A stretch of 64,000 nt of DNA from Phaeobacter gallaeciensis (GCF_001678945.1 NZ_CP015124.1:1178001-1242000); one strand, 5' to 3'; numbered from the stretch's first letter, positions 27,414-37,046 are shown. Numbers and translations: made by a program. Notes: a model not told the origin generated them from the sequence alone.

Positions 27414-29132
27414 ATGGAACGCATTCTGATTACCTCGGCGATCCCTTACATCAATGGGATCAAACATCTGGGCAACCTCGTGGGCAGCCAGCTGCCTGCC
27501 GATCTTTACGCGCGCTATCAGCGTGGCCGCGGCAACGAGGTAATGTTCCTCTGCGCCACCGACGAGCATGGCACCCCGGCTGAGCTGGCCGCTGCCAAGG
27601 CAGGCAAGCCGGTCGCGGAATACTGCGCCGAGATGCACGAGGTTCAGGCCGAAATCGCCAAGGGGTTCTGCCTCAGCTTCGATCACTTCGGGCGCTCCTC
27701 CAGCCCGCAGAACCACGCGCTGACCCAGCATTTCGCGGGCAAGCTGGCCGAGGCCGGGCTGATCCGTGAAGTGGTGGAGAAACAAGTCTATTCCAACGCC
27801 GATGGCCGTTTCCTGCCCGACCGCTATATCGAGGGCACCTGCCCCAACTGCGGGTTCGAGAAGGCGCGCGGCGATCAGTGCGAGGAATGCACCAAGCAGC
27901 TCGATCCCACCGATCTGATCAATCCGCGCTCGGCCATCTCCGGCTCCACCGATCTGGAAGTGCGCGAGACCAAGCACTTGTACCTGTGCCAGTCCGCCAT
28001 GAAGGACCAACTGGACGCCTGGATCGACAGCAAGGCCGACTGGCCCGTCCTGACGACCTCCATCGCCAAGAAATGGCTGCACGATGGCGACGGCTTGCAG
28101 GACCGCGGCATTACCCGTGATCTTGACTGGGGCATCCCGGTCAAGAAGGGCGACGAAGACTGGCCCGGCATGGAAGGTAAGGTCTTCTATGTCTGGTTCG
28201 ATGCCCCCATCGAATACATCGCCTGCGCCAAGGAATGGGCCGATGCCCATGGCAAAACGGACGCCGACTGGGAACGCTGGTGGCGCACCGACAAAGGCGC
28301 CGAAGATGTGAAATACGTCCAGTTCATGGGCAAGGATAACGTCCCCTTCCACACCCTGTCCTTCCCGGCGACCATTCTGGGGTCGGGTGAGCCGTGGAAG
28401 CTGGTCGATCACCTGAAGTCGTTCAACTACCTCAACTATGACGGCGGTCAGTTCTCTACCAGCCAGGGGCGCGGCGTCTTCATGGATCAGGCGCTTGAAA
28501 TCCTGCCCGCCGACTACTGGCGCTGGTGGCTGCTGTCCCATGCTCCGGAAAGCAGCGATTCCGAATTCACCTGGGAGAACTTCCAGCAATCGGTGAACAA
28601 GGATCTGGCGGATGTCCTCGGCAACTTCGTCTCCCGTATCACCAAATTCTGCCGTTCCAAGTTCGGCGAAGAGGTTCCGGCGGGCGGCGAATACGGTGAA
28701 CAGGAAACGGCGCTGATCGAAGAGCTGACTACCCGCCTGCGCGCCTATGAGCAGCAGATGGGCGCGATGGAGGTGCGCAAATCGGCGCAGGAGCTGCGCG
28801 CGATCTGGGTTGCGGGCAACGAATACCTGCAATCGGCCGCGCCCTGGTCGGTGTTCAAGGAAGACCCCGAGCGCGCCGCTGCGCAGGTGCGTCTCGGCCT
28901 CAACCTGATCCGCTTCTATGCCGTGCTCAGCGCACCCTTCATCCCGCAGGCCAGCGCCAAGCTGATGGAAGCGCTGAATAGCTCGGACATGGGCTGGCCC
29001 ACCGATGTTGCTGCGGCCCTTTCGGCCCTGCCCGCCGGGCACGGCTTCACCGTGCCGGAGGTTCTGTTCGCGAAGATCGCAGACGAGCAGCGCGAAGACT
29101 GGCAGGAACGGTTCTCGGGCACCCGCGACTAA
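27414..29132 (+). CDS. metG: Methionyl-tRNA synthetase
   Basis: 572 aa class Ia aminoacyl-tRNA synthetase charging tRNA-Met. The HIGH signature appears as HLGN in [12 protein letters not shown] zinc knuckle CPNC...CEEC lies near residues 145-160. The KMSKS loop is FSTSQGRG, a variant of the consensus that deserves notice. The anticodon-binding helical domain fills the C-terminal third; there is no C-terminal tRNA-binding extension. ATG 27414 ([11 protein letters not shown]) matches the usual N-terminus; ATG 27399 is in frame just upstream. Confidence 0.95.
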   Translation: MERILITSAIPYINGIKHLGNLVGSQLPADLYARYQRGRGNEVMFLCATDEHGTPAELAAAKAGKPVAEYCAEMHEVQAEIAKGFCLSFDHFGRSSSPQNHALTQHFAGKLAEAGLIREVVEKQVYSNADGRFLPDRYIEGTCPNCGFEKARGDQCEECTKQLDPTDLINPRSAISGSTDLEVRETKHLYLCQSAMKDQLDAWIDSKADWPVLTTSIAKKWLHDGDGLQDRGITRDLDWGIPVKKGDEDWPGMEGKVFYVWFDAPIEYIACAKEWADAHGKTDADWERWWRTDKGAEDVKYVQFMGKDNVPFHTLSFPATILGSGEPWKLVDHLKSFNYLNYDGGQFSTSQGRGVFMDQALEILPADYWRWWLLSHAPESSDSEFTWENFQQSVNKDLADVLGNFVSRITKFCRSKFGEEVPAGGEYGEQETALIEELTTRLRAYEQQMGAMEVRKSAQELRAIWVAGNEYLQSAAPWSVFKEDPERAAAQVRLGLNLIRFYAVLSAPFIPQASAKLMEALNSSDMGWPTDVAAALSALPAGHGFTVPEVLFAKIADEQREDWQERFSGTRD

Positions 29133-29157
29133 GCAACGCCCAATCTATCAAATTTCA

Positions 29158-29186
29158 AAGGCCGCCAAATTGGCGGCCTTTTTATT
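29158..29186 (+). terminator. Terminator of metG
   Basis: A 10-bp stem (29158-29167 with 29171-29180) followed by a T-rich run (TTTTTATT). Classic intrinsic terminator. Confidence 0.9.
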
Positions 29187-29474
29187 GTGTCTGCTGCCAC
29201 CTGAGCGACTCGGCCTAAGTTTAGCAAACATCAGACCGCGCGGCGCCATATTGCAGCCGGGCGGCAGACACGTGATAGCAACAGACCGCACAAAAACTGC
29301 GCCTTTCCCTGGATTTTAGAAACAATCCACACCAAGGCGAGCCGCCCGGCGCAAATTTCCGAGTAAAAAAGTCGGATTGACAAAGGTGAGTAAATAAATC
29401 AGGTATAACGCAATCCAGCCAACCTGATCTGTCAGGCCAGCCCGAACGAACCGAGACAACCACATTGCGTCATC
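29187..29474. other. Intergenic region upstream of the iron locus
   Basis: No gene seen. It should carry the promoter of the small ORF-hemP unit. A TTGACA lies at 29377-29382 in an A/T-rich stretch, and TATAAC occurs near 29402, but the spacing (about 20 nt) is longer than ideal, so I do not call a defined promoter. Confidence 0.4.
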
Positions 29475-29657
29475 ATGTCGAACATCGCTCCTGGCCCCGC
29501 GCCCACCGCATCCGAACCTGACGATCAGGACAGCCTGTCCCAGATCTGGCTCGAAGTATTTGCGCGCTTGGGCAGCCTTTCGGGGTTCTGCCTGGAATGG
29601 CTGCTGGACCGGGCCGAATTTGACAGGGCGGATTTCAGAAATGGGCACTCATCATGA
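29475..29657 (+). CDS. Small ORF coupled to hemP
   Basis: 60 aa, no family recognised. Its stop overlaps the hemP ATG by 4 nt (ATGA at 29654-29657). The N-terminal 20 residues are Pro/Ala/Asp-rich and probably disordered; residues 22-50 form a predicted amphipathic helix with many Leu, Trp and Phe (SQIWLEVFARLGSLSGF). The ribosome binding site is weak. It could be a leader peptide or a small partner of HemP; it could also be fortuitous. Confidence 0.5.
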   Translation: MSNIAPGPAPTASEPDDQDSLSQIWLEVFARLGSLSGFCLEWLLDRAEFDRADFRNGHSS

Positions 29658-29824
29658 ACCAGATTACATCTGAACCCGTGGCCACCACCGCCACGACGGA
29701 AGCATTCCCCACGTATCACGCCGAAGACCTGACGCGCGGCGGCATTCAGGCACGCATTCTGCTGAACGGCCAGATCTACAGCCTGCGCATCACCCGCGCC
29801 GGGAAGCTGATCCTCACGAAATAA
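29654..29824 (+). CDS. hemP: Hemin uptake protein HemP
   Basis: 56 aa. The C-terminal half has the HemP signature ILLNGQIYSLRITRAGKLILTK (given here as RILLNGQIYSLR then ITRAGKLILTK). In other proteobacteria hemP is iron-regulated, and the protein activates or assists the haem receptor. No haem receptor gene is beside it here; the downstream genes are imelysin and porin. Confidence 0.85.
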   Translation: MNQITSEPVATTATTEAFPTYHAEDLTRGGIQARILLNGQIYSLRITRAGKLILTK

Positions 29825-29900
29825 CCTCAGAGGCTCGCCACAGCCTACGCACGACCTGCGCCCCTCAATCTTCCGATCCAACCAAGCAAGGATAACCCCG

Positions 29901-31181
29901 ATGAAATCGCTGTTTCTCACCGGAACCGCTCTCACAGCCCTCGCCATGGGCGGCTCTGCCGCAATGGCCGCACCAGTGGCCCCCGAAAAAGGCGCCGTTC
30001 TGACCACCTATGCCAATATCGCCCAGGCGACCTATCAGGACAGCCTGACCACCGCCCAGCGGCTGAAGGCGGCTGTTGATGCGCTGGTGGCGGAGCCCTC
30101 GGCCGAAGCTCTACAAGCCGCCCGCACCGCCTGGCTGGCCGCACGCGTGCCTTACCAGCAATCCGAAGCCTTCCGATTCGGCAATGCCATCGTCGACGAC
30201 TGGGAAGGCAAGGTGAACGCCTGGCCGCTAGATGAAGGGCTGATCGACTACGTGGATGCCTCCTATGGCGGCCCTTCAGATGAGAACGCACTGGCCGCGC
30301 TGAACGTGATCGCGAATCCCGCATTTGAGCTGTCAGGCCAGACCATCGACACCAGCGACATCACCCCGGCACTGCTGGAAGACACCCTGCACGAGGCAGA
30401 CGGCGTCGAGGCCAACGTGGCAACCGGCTATCACGCCATCGAATTCCTGCTTTGGGGCCAGGATCTGAATGGCACCGATCATGGCGCGGGCAACCGCCCA
30501 TGGACCGATTACGCCAAGGGTGAGGCCTGCACCGGCGGCAACTGTGACCGGCGCGGCGCCTACCTGCAGGCCGCAACCGAACTGTTGGTCTCCGATCTGG
30601 ACTGGATGGCCGCACAATGGGCCGAGGGTGGCGCCGCCCGCGCCGAATTGATGGCCGATGAAGGCGCAGGCATCGTCGCAATGCTGACCGGCATGGGATC
30701 GCTCTCCTACGGTGAACAGGCCGGTGAGCGGATGCGCCTTGGCCTGATGCTGAACGACCCCGAGGAAGAGCACGACTGCTTTTCCGACAACACCCACAAC
30801 AGCCACTATTACGATGGGCTTGGCATTCAGAACGTCTATCTGGGCGAATACGTGCGGGTGAACGGTGAGCTCGTCTCCGGCGCCTCGCTCTCGGATCTTG
30901 TTGCCTCAGCCGATGCCGATCTGGACGCGGAACTGCGCGGCAAGCTGGCCGACACCATGCAGGCGCTTGGTCGGATCAAGACCGCAGCCGAGGCCGGTTT
31001 CTCCTATGACCAGATGCTGGAACAGGGCAATGCCGCAGGCGAAGCGCTGGTGATGGGCGGTGTGAACGGTCTGATCGACCAGACCCGTTCGATCGAACGC
31101 GCGGTTGCAACGTTGCAACTGACCGACGTCGAATTCGAAGGCTCCGACTCGCTCGACAATCCGGGCGCCGTCTTCCAATAA
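29901..31181 (+). CDS. irpA: Imelysin-family iron-regulated protein (IrpA-like)
   Basis: 426 aa periplasmic or surface protein with a Sec signal peptide (residues 1-23). The imelysin GxHxxE motif is intact as GYHAIE at residues 176-181, followed by FLLWGQD. The second half carries a repeated imelysin helical domain; DNTHNSHYYDGLGIQNVY is typical of the IrpA branch (long match split: DNTHNSHYYDG, LGIQNVY). Such proteins are linked to iron uptake; the molecular role is unsettled. AAGGA precedes the ATG. Confidence 0.9.
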   Translation: MKSLFLTGTALTALAMGGSAAMAAPVAPEKGAVLTTYANIAQATYQDSLTTAQRLKAAVDALVAEPSAEALQAARTAWLAARVPYQQSEAFRFGNAIVDDWEGKVNAWPLDEGLIDYVDASYGGPSDENALAALNVIANPAFELSGQTIDTSDITPALLEDTLHEADGVEANVATGYHAIEFLLWGQDLNGTDHGAGNRPWTDYAKGEACTGGNCDRRGAYLQAATELLVSDLDWMAAQWAEGGAARAELMADEGAGIVAMLTGMGSLSYGEQAGERMRLGLMLNDPEEEHDCFSDNTHNSHYYDGLGIQNVYLGEYVRVNGELVSGASLSDLVASADADLDAELRGKLADTMQALGRIKTAAEAGFSYDQMLEQGNAAGEALVMGGVNGLIDQTRSIERAVATLQLTDVEFEGSDSLDNPGAVFQ

Positions 31182-31259
31182 CTCAAAAAATCTCCGGGCG
31201 GCCCAGCCGACAACCGCAGCCAGATACGCCGCCCGGTATCCAAATATCAGGACAGTACT

Positions 31260-32270
31260 ATGAACAAGACTCTGGCTGCGGCGCTGGCTTTCGGCGCCCC
31301 TTTCGTGTTTTCCGCAACGGCGGCACAGGCCGAATTCACCTGGGAAGGTGAAATCGAAATCGGCAACGAGCAGATCATCTCTTCGGACGTGGCCGCGAAC
31401 GAAATCCGCGACACCTACGCGACCATCACAGCCACCGGCACCTATACCTTCGACAATGGCGTTTCGCTGTTCTCGACCCTCACCGCCGAAAGCGTGACTG
31501 ACGCCACTGCCGACCGCAGCTTTGACGACATCGGCCTCTACATCGAAGAGATCGGCCTCAGCTTTGGCACCGGCGAAGCAACCACCGTCTCCATTGGTAA
31601 ACTCCACCCCGTGTTCGGCACCGCATGGGACGATGCAGCGGGTTTCTTTGGCGGCACCCTGGCCGAAGATTATGAACTCGCCGAACAGATCGGTGTCCTG
31701 GCTGATGTAGAGCTCAATGGCGCGGGCACCCTGTCCTTTGGCGTCTTCTATGCGGATGACACCGGTCTCAGCCGTTCGGCCTGGTTCGACCGGGGCCGTA
31801 ATACCGCCGCTGCGGGCGGCGCAGGCAACACCGGCGAGCTGGACAACTTTGCCATCCAATGGGCGCATAGCGTCGGCGCAACCCGGTTCCATATTGGCGC
31901 CCGCCATCTGAGCGCAAGCGCTGGCGATGTGGATGACGAACAAGGCTTCGTCGCCGGCATCGGCCATTCCTTTGCAGACGGGTTTGATGTCTTCGCAGAG
32001 GTTGCCTCCTTCTCCAACTTTGGCGGCGGCGCGGATGACGCCACCTATGCCACGCTGAACGCGGCCTATGGTATTGGCCAATGGACCCTGTCCGGCACCC
32101 TAGCCCACCGTGATCTGGACAGCGCAGGCGACACCGATCTGATCTCGGTTGGCGCGGATTACGAATTCCAGAACGGCATGACCCTGTCCGGAGCTCTGGC
32201 CCAGGTCGAAGACACCGGCGTTGCCGACACGACGCTGGGTGTGAGCCTGATCATTCCGCTTGGCGGCTGA
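31260..32270 (+). CDS. Outer-membrane porin
   Basis: 336 aa with a signal peptide (residues 1-24, ending AAQA) followed by repeated amphipathic beta strands with alternating aromatic and small residues (YATITATGTYTFDNG, LSFGVFYADDTG), typical of a gammaproteobacterial-type Gram-negative porin fold of alphaproteobacteria. It does not end in the usual aromatic residue but in IIPLGG. Its place in the iron locus, 78 nt after the imelysin gene, suggests passage of an iron-related solute. Confidence 0.75.
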   Translation: MNKTLAAALAFGAPFVFSATAAQAEFTWEGEIEIGNEQIISSDVAANEIRDTYATITATGTYTFDNGVSLFSTLTAESVTDATADRSFDDIGLYIEEIGLSFGTGEATTVSIGKLHPVFGTAWDDAAGFFGGTLAEDYELAEQIGVLADVELNGAGTLSFGVFYADDTGLSRSAWFDRGRNTAAAGGAGNTGELDNFAIQWAHSVGATRFHIGARHLSASAGDVDDEQGFVAGIGHSFADGFDVFAEVASFSNFGGGADDATYATLNAAYGIGQWTLSGTLAHRDLDSAGDTDLISVGADYEFQNGMTLSGALAQVEDTGVADTTLGVSLIIPLGG

Positions 32271-32313
32271 ACGATCCCTCGGTTTTGACTGCTTTTCGCA
32301 ACAGAACCCGACT

Positions 32314-32339
32314 GGGCCGCAGTTTCTGCGGCCCTTTTT
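32314..32339 (+). terminator. Terminator after the porin gene
   Basis: A 9-bp stem (32314-32322 with 32326-32334), TTT loop and five T residues. Confidence 0.9.
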
Positions 32340-32396
32340 CATGCGCCCTGCTGCCCCCATTGGACCAGCGACACTGTGCCAAGGACTATCTCCGAT

Positions 32397-32441
32397 AAAA
32401 ATAGTCAGCATTACCCCTTGCCACCTGACTATTTTTGTCAG
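32397..32441. promoter_or_regulatory. Inverted repeat upstream of bfd, candidate iron-responsive operator
   Basis: AAAAATAGTCAG (32397-32408) is exactly repeated in inverted orientation at 32425-32436, with 16 nt between. The right arm runs into a smaller palindrome CTGAC-N7-GTCAG (32425-32441). TGAC/GTCA elements separated by T-rich DNA resemble the iron boxes described for Rhodobacterales. Position 55-100 nt before bfd fits a promoter-proximal operator. Function is inference. Confidence 0.6.
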
Positions 32442-32495
32442 ATACCTGATGTCAGGAATCGAGATCCCCTTTGCCACCTCCAAGGGAGCCAGGCC

Positions 32496-32789
32496 ATGAT
32501 CGTCTGCCACTGCACACAGATCACCGATCACGACATTCACGCCGCCATCGACTGGATGCGCGCCGCAGATCCCCGGACGATCATCACCCCCGGCAAAATC
32601 TACCATGCGCTTGGCAAAGCCGCTGATTGTGGCGGATGCATGCCGCTCTTCCTCGACACGATGCGCGGCAATGCTAAGGTAAGTGTACCTGCGCAGTTGC
32701 AGAACCTACGCAAGCCACTCGGACAGGAGAACAGCCATGAAGGGCGACCCAATCGTCATCGACTACCTCAACAAGGCCTTGCGCCATGA
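32496..32789 (+). CDS. bfd: Bacterioferritin-associated ferredoxin
   Basis: 97 aa [2Fe-2S] protein that reduces bacterioferritin to release iron. Cysteines at 4, 6, 45 and 48 form the C-x-C...C-x2-C cluster site; the 38-residue spacing is longer than the 32 of the Escherichia coli protein. The last 18 codons overlap the start of bfr in another frame, giving an Arg/Pro/Gln tail unlikely to be conserved. The TTGCCACC-to-GGAGCC leader supplies GGGAG before the ATG. Confidence 0.85.
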   Translation: MIVCHCTQITDHDIHAAIDWMRAADPRTIITPGKIYHALGKAADCGGCMPLFLDTMRGNAKVSVPAQLQNLRKPLGQENSHEGRPNRHRLPQQGLAP

Positions 32790-33225
32790 ACTGACCGCTG
32801 TCAGCCAGTACTGGCTTCACTTCCGCATGCAGGAAGACTGGGGGCTGGGCAGCATGGCCAAGAAAAGCCGCGAGGAAAGCATCGAAGAGATGCAGCACGC
32901 GGACAAGTTGATCGAACGGATCCTGTTCCTTGGCGGCCATCCCAACCTGCAGAAACTGGACCCCCTTCGCATTGGCCAGAACCCCAAGGAAACGCTGGAA
33001 TGCGATCTTGCGGCCGAAATCAGCGCCCGCGCGCTCTACAAGGAAGCCCGCGAAGCCTGCGACACCGCAGGCGATTACGTAACCATGAAGCTGTTCGAAG
33101 CCTTGATGGCCGATGAAGAGGGCCATATCGACTTTCTTGAGACACAGCTGGACCTGCACGAGCGGATCGGTGCCGAAAACTATGCACAACTCAACGCCAC
33201 CAAGATGGAAGAGGCTGAAGAGTAA
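32737..33225 (+). CDS. bfr: Bacterioferritin
   Basis: 162 aa haem-containing iron storage subunit (24-mer family). All ferroxidase residues fall at Escherichia coli numbering: E18, E51, H54, E94, E127 and H130; M52 is the axial haem ligand and Y25 is present. AGGAG lies 7 nt before ATG 32737. It overlaps bfd by 53 nt, so the two are produced together for storage and release. Confidence 0.95.
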   Translation: MKGDPIVIDYLNKALRHELTAVSQYWLHFRMQEDWGLGSMAKKSREESIEEMQHADKLIERILFLGGHPNLQKLDPLRIGQNPKETLECDLAAEISARALYKEAREACDTAGDYVTMKLFEALMADEEGHIDFLETQLDLHERIGAENYAQLNATKMEEAEE

Positions 33226-34744
33226 CCTCCTATTGGCTGCGGCGCTTGTCGCAGCCAACGCCGGACAGGCGCTGGATCTGACCAGCCTGCCCCTTGGCGA
33301 TCCGCATCTGGATGTGATCCCCCGCACCACCGAGGACAGCCAGCGGATCCGCGCCGTGACGGCCCCTGCCACGGATTTTTCGGCTCCCGAAGCCTATGAA
33401 ACCCATCCTGCTGGCGCGACGACAACACGCGCCCGCAGCGACGATGAGGCGTTTTCCCAGCACTCCGCCAACCTGTCTTTCGAGCAGGAGCTGGAATTCA
33501 AGCTGGGCAACGGGCTGTTTAAGAAGATCTGGGTGTTCTCGCCCTCCTCCACCCGCGCCTCTGACGGGCTTGGCCCCCTTTACAACGCCCGTTCCTGCCA
33601 GCGCTGCCATCTGAAGGACGGGCGCGGCCATGTGCCTGCGGGGCCGGATTACCGCTCTGCCGCTATGTTTCTGCGCGTCTCAGTTCCCGGTCCGGTGCCC
33701 GAGCAGGTTCAGGCAATCAAGGATTATATCGGCACGGCCCCCGACCCCACCTATGGGCAGCAGCTTCAGGATTTCTCGGCCCCAGGCATTTCCCCGGAAT
33801 ACCGGCTTGGCATCCGATATGAAGAAGAGACCGTCGATCTGAATGGTGGCGAAACCGCCACCCTGCGCAGACCGATCTACAGCGCCGAGGATCTGGGCTA
33901 CGGCCCGCTGCACACCAACGCCATGCTGTCCCCCCGCGTGGCGCCGCCGATGATTGGCCTTGGCCTGCTTGAGGCGATCCCCACCGCCGATATCCTTGCC
34001 GCTGCCGATCCGGACGACGCCGACGGAGATGGCATTTCCGGTCGGGCCAATCTGGTCTGGTCCGAAGAGTTTCAGCAGATCATGCTGGGCCGCTTTGGCC
34101 TCAAGGCGGGCATGCCAACAGTGCACGAACAATCCGCTGCCGCCTTTTCCGGCGATATCGGCATTTCCACGCCGCTGTTTCCCGCCCCTTGGGGGGAATG
34201 CACCACGAGCCAAACAAAATGCCGCGCAGCCCCGCACGGAAATGATGACGCCCGCGGCACCGAGATCGATCAACCGAACATGGATCTGGTCACTTTCTAC
34301 GCCCGCAATCTGGCCGTACCCGCCCGCCGCGACCTGGACGATGCGCAAGTGCTGCGCGGCAAGGAACTGTTCTACAACAGCGGCTGTGCCACCTGCCACC
34401 GACCCAAATTCGTGACCCATCGTCTGAAAAGTCGCCCCGAGCACAGTTTCCAGCTGATCTGGCCTTACAGCGACGTGCTGCTGCATGACATGGGCGAAGG
34501 CCTTGCCGATCACCGCCCCGAAGCCCGCGCCACCGGGCGGGAATGGCGCACCGCGCCGCTCTGGGGGATTGGCCTGACGCAGCAGGTATCGCCGCGCGCC
34601 ACCTACCTGCATGATGGTCGCGCCCGCAGCCTGCTAGAGGCGATCCTGTGGCATGGCGGCGAGGCGCAAGATGCCCGCAACACCGTGGTCTACCTGTCAC
34701 CCGAGGACCGCGCCGATCTTATCCGTTTTCTGGAGAGTCTATGA
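33182..34744 (+). CDS. Di-haem c-type protein, DUF1111 family
   Basis: About 520 aa periplasmic protein related to di-haem cytochrome c peroxidase/MauG. Two haem-binding sites are visible: CQRCH at residues 139-143 and CATCH at 402-406. An N-terminal signal peptide fits the ATG at 33182 (basic RWKRLK then [15 protein letters not shown]), which overlaps bfr by 44 nt; TTG 33233 or CTG 33215 are alternatives. It is the conserved partner of imelysin proteins and may oxidise or reduce iron during uptake; that role is inference. The next gene overlaps by 4 nt. Confidence 0.82.
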   Translation: MHNSTPPRWKRLKSNLLLAAALVAANAGQALDLTSLPLGDPHLDVIPRTTEDSQRIRAVTAPATDFSAPEAYETHPAGATTTRARSDDEAFSQHSANLSFEQELEFKLGNGLFKKIWVFSPSSTRASDGLGPLYNARSCQRCHLKDGRGHVPAGPDYRSAAMFLRVSVPGPVPEQVQAIKDYIGTAPDPTYGQQLQDFSAPGISPEYRLGIRYEEETVDLNGGETATLRRPIYSAEDLGYGPLHTNAMLSPRVAPPMIGLGLLEAIPTADILAAADPDDADGDGISGRANLVWSEEFQQIMLGRFGLKAGMPTVHEQSAAAFSGDIGISTPLFPAPWGECTTSQTKCRAAPHGNDDARGTEIDQPNMDLVTFYARNLAVPARRDLDDAQVLRGKELFYNSGCATCHRPKFVTHRLKSRPEHSFQLIWPYSDVLLHDMGEGLADHRPEARATGREWRTAPLWGIGLTQQVSPRATYLHDGRARSLLEAILWHGGEAQDARNTVVYLSPEDRADLIRFLESL

Positions 34745-35775
34745 CACGCCCCTCACTGTCCCGCCTGCTGGCACCCGCCCTTGCCCTCAGCCTTGCCCTG
34801 CCGCTCACCCTGACACCCGCCACCGCACAAGCCGGTGTGGTCGAGGAGGCTCTGGAACAGCATATCCTGCCGGGTTTCGAAACACTGGCGCAGGAGGCCC
34901 AGCAACTGAGCGCGACAGCCGCTAAGGTCTGCGACCCCGGGTCGGTCCAGTTGCAGCAGGCCTACGGCGAAGCCTTTGATGCCTGGGTCGCGGTCAGCCA
35001 CCTGCGGTTCGGGCCGACCGAAAGGGATAACCGCGCCTTTGCGCTCGCCTTCTGGCCGGACAGCCGGGGCAAAACGCCAAAGGCGCTGCGGGCGCTGATC
35101 ACTGCCGAGGATCCGATTGCCAAGGATGCGGCGGCCTATACCAGCGTATCGATTGCAGCGCGCGGCTTCTATGCGCTGGAATTCCTCCTTTACGACAAGG
35201 ACATGCAGCAGCAGGGCAGCGCCGACTACCGCTGCCAGCTGACCCGCGCCATTGCAGAAGATATCGCCACCACAGCCGATGTGATCTGGACGGACTGGCG
35301 CGACAGCTATGCCGACAAGATCCGCCACCCCGGTGATCGCTATCGCTCAGAGGCCGAGGTCAAACAGGAACTGTTCAAGGCGCTGAATACCGGCCTGCAG
35401 ATCCTGATCGACATGCGGCTGGGGCGGCCGCTGGGCACCTACGACAGGCCGCGCCCGAAACGCGCTGAGGCCTATCGGTCGGGCCGTTCCCAGCACCACG
35501 TGATCCTGGCGCTGGAGGCGCTGGCACCGCTGGCCCGCATCCTCAGCGACGGGGATGCCGACCTTACCGCAAAACTGGATGGGGCCTTTGACACTGCGAT
35601 CAAACACGCCAAGCGCCTCGACGATCCGACCTTTGCAGGCGTTGCAGAGCCGGGCACGCGGCTGCGGATCGAGGCGGTGCAGCAGGACATCCGGAAGCTG
35701 CGCGAAACCATCGGTGAGGATCTCGGTCCCGCGCTTGGCGTCGAGGCCGGTTTCAACGCCCTGGACGGCGATTAA
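34741..35775 (+). CDS. Imelysin-family protein, second type
   Basis: 344 aa with signal peptide (about 1-31, ending ATAQA). Imelysin fold with the motif changed to GFYALE at residues 142-147, i.e. Tyr in place of the usual His of GxHxxE; this is seen in the branch encoded next to DUF1111 genes. ATGA overlap with the di-haem gene shows tight coupling. Probably periplasmic and part of an iron-handling complex with the di-haem protein. Confidence 0.85.
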   Translation: MTRPSLSRLLAPALALSLALPLTLTPATAQAGVVEEALEQHILPGFETLAQEAQQLSATAAKVCDPGSVQLQQAYGEAFDAWVAVSHLRFGPTERDNRAFALAFWPDSRGKTPKALRALITAEDPIAKDAAAYTSVSIAARGFYALEFLLYDKDMQQQGSADYRCQLTRAIAEDIATTADVIWTDWRDSYADKIRHPGDRYRSEAEVKQELFKALNTGLQILIDMRLGRPLGTYDRPRPKRAEAYRSGRSQHHVILALEALAPLARILSDGDADLTAKLDGAFDTAIKHAKRLDDPTFAGVAEPGTRLRIEAVQQDIRKLRETIGEDLGPALGVEAGFNALDGD

Positions 35776-35793
35776 CAGAAAGGACCCAAAGAC

Positions 35794-36873
35794 ATGCCCT
35801 CAAGACGTGGATTTCTGGCCGGGCTTCTGGCGGCAGGGATGGCCCCGGCGGCCAGCTGGGCCGATCTGGGCTCGCCCGCCTATCTGTCCGCAGGCAAGGC
35901 CGCCGATGGCAGCTTTTTCCTGGCGGGCCTTTCGGACCTTGGCACCCTCTTGTTCAGCCACCCCCTGCCCGGCCGCGGCCATGCTGCCACCGCCCACCCC
36001 ACGCGGCCCATCGCGGTGGCCTTTGCCCGCCGCCCCGGCCGGTTTGCCGATGTGATTGACTGCCGCACCGGCGCGCAACTGGCCCGGCTGGGGCCTCCGG
36101 CAGGTCATCACTTTTACGGACACGGCGTCTTCACACCCGATGGCAGCCTGCTGCTGACCACCGAAAACCACTTCGAGGCCGGGCGCGGCATCATTGGTGT
36201 CTGGGATGGCACCGCCCCCTACCGCCGCATCGGCAGCTTTGCCTCGGGCGGGATCGGCCCGCATGACATGATGCTGCGCGCAGATGGTACGGGGCTGGTC
36301 GTCGCAAATGGCGGCATCGACACCCATCCCGACAGTGGCCGGGCCAAGCTGAACATCCCCACCATGCGACCCAACCTCAGCTATCTGGATTTCGACGGCC
36401 AGGTGACCGAACAGGTCGAGCTGGACGCCCAGCTGCACAAGAACTCGATCCGCCATCTCGCGATGCAGACGGATGGCACCGTTGCCTTTGCCATGCAATG
36501 GCAGGGCGATCTGGGTGCAGATGTGCCGATCGTCGGGCTGCACAAGCCCGGCAGTGCACCACGGCTGATGGCCGCCGATGACCCGCGCCTGCGCAACCTC
36601 AATGGATATGGCGGCTCCATTGCCTTTTCCACTGATGGTCAGCAAGTGGCTGTCACCTCGCCCCGCGGCGGCGTGGTGCAGGTCATGGACACCACAAGCG
36701 GCGCGCTCACCACGGAACATCATCTGCCCGATGTCTGCGGCCTGTCCCAATCGGCAGATGGGTTCATCGCAAGTTCAGGCAGCGGTGAGATCGTCGAGAT
36801 CGCCAAGGGTCGCCTGTCGGTCCTGAACCAGGCCGAGCTGCGCTGGGACAACCACCTGATCCCTGTCATCTGA
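35794..36873 (+). CDS. DUF1513 protein with Tat signal
   Basis: 359 aa. The N-terminus SRRGFLAGLLAAG is a twin-arginine export signal, so it folds in the cytoplasm before export and may carry a cofactor. The body looks like a seven-bladed beta-propeller, with repeated G-DG and TTENHFEAGRGIIGVWD-type blades. DUF1513 genes regularly close imelysin-DUF1111-imelysin clusters. It begins 18 nt after the imelysin gene. Function unknown; a metal or haem-related role is inferred from neighbours. Confidence 0.82.
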   Translation: MPSRRGFLAGLLAAGMAPAASWADLGSPAYLSAGKAADGSFFLAGLSDLGTLLFSHPLPGRGHAATAHPTRPIAVAFARRPGRFADVIDCRTGAQLARLGPPAGHHFYGHGVFTPDGSLLLTTENHFEAGRGIIGVWDGTAPYRRIGSFASGGIGPHDMMLRADGTGLVVANGGIDTHPDSGRAKLNIPTMRPNLSYLDFDGQVTEQVELDAQLHKNSIRHLAMQTDGTVAFAMQWQGDLGADVPIVGLHKPGSAPRLMAADDPRLRNLNGYGGSIAFSTDGQQVAVTSPRGGVVQVMDTTSGALTTEHHLPDVCGLSQSADGFIASSGSGEIVEIAKGRLSVLNQAELRWDNHLIPVI

Positions 36874-36970
36874 CACTCCCCTGACATCTGAAACAACTCC
36901 CCCCGGTCCCGCATATCGCCGGGGCGGGCGAGATGAAGCCTGCGCGACAAGTGGATTTTTGTTCTCCGCG

Positions 36971-37046
36971 CAAAGCGAACTTTTTCGAAAACAAACGATG
37001 ACAAAGCGAAAATAAATCGCTAGATGGGCTTTGAAAAGGAAAGCCC
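36971..37046 (+). promoter_or_regulatory. glpR leader: direct repeats and RBS hairpin
   Basis: CAAAGCGAA occurs at 36971-36979 and 37002-37010 (31 nt apart), with further CGAA elements between, a pattern that fits a DeoR-type operator. At 37026-37032 and 37040-37046 a 7-bp stem flanks the AAGGA ribosome binding site and ends directly at the ATG, so translation of glpR may be dampened. Both roles are inferred. Confidence 0.5.

Noticed and set aside
27237-29042. A 601-codon minus-strand frame
   Set aside because: Fully antisense to metG; composition of a shadow frame, no ribosome binding site.
29377-29407. Sigma-70 promoter before the hemP unit
   Set aside because: TTGACA and TATAAC are both present, but the spacing of about 20 nt is too long to be sure.
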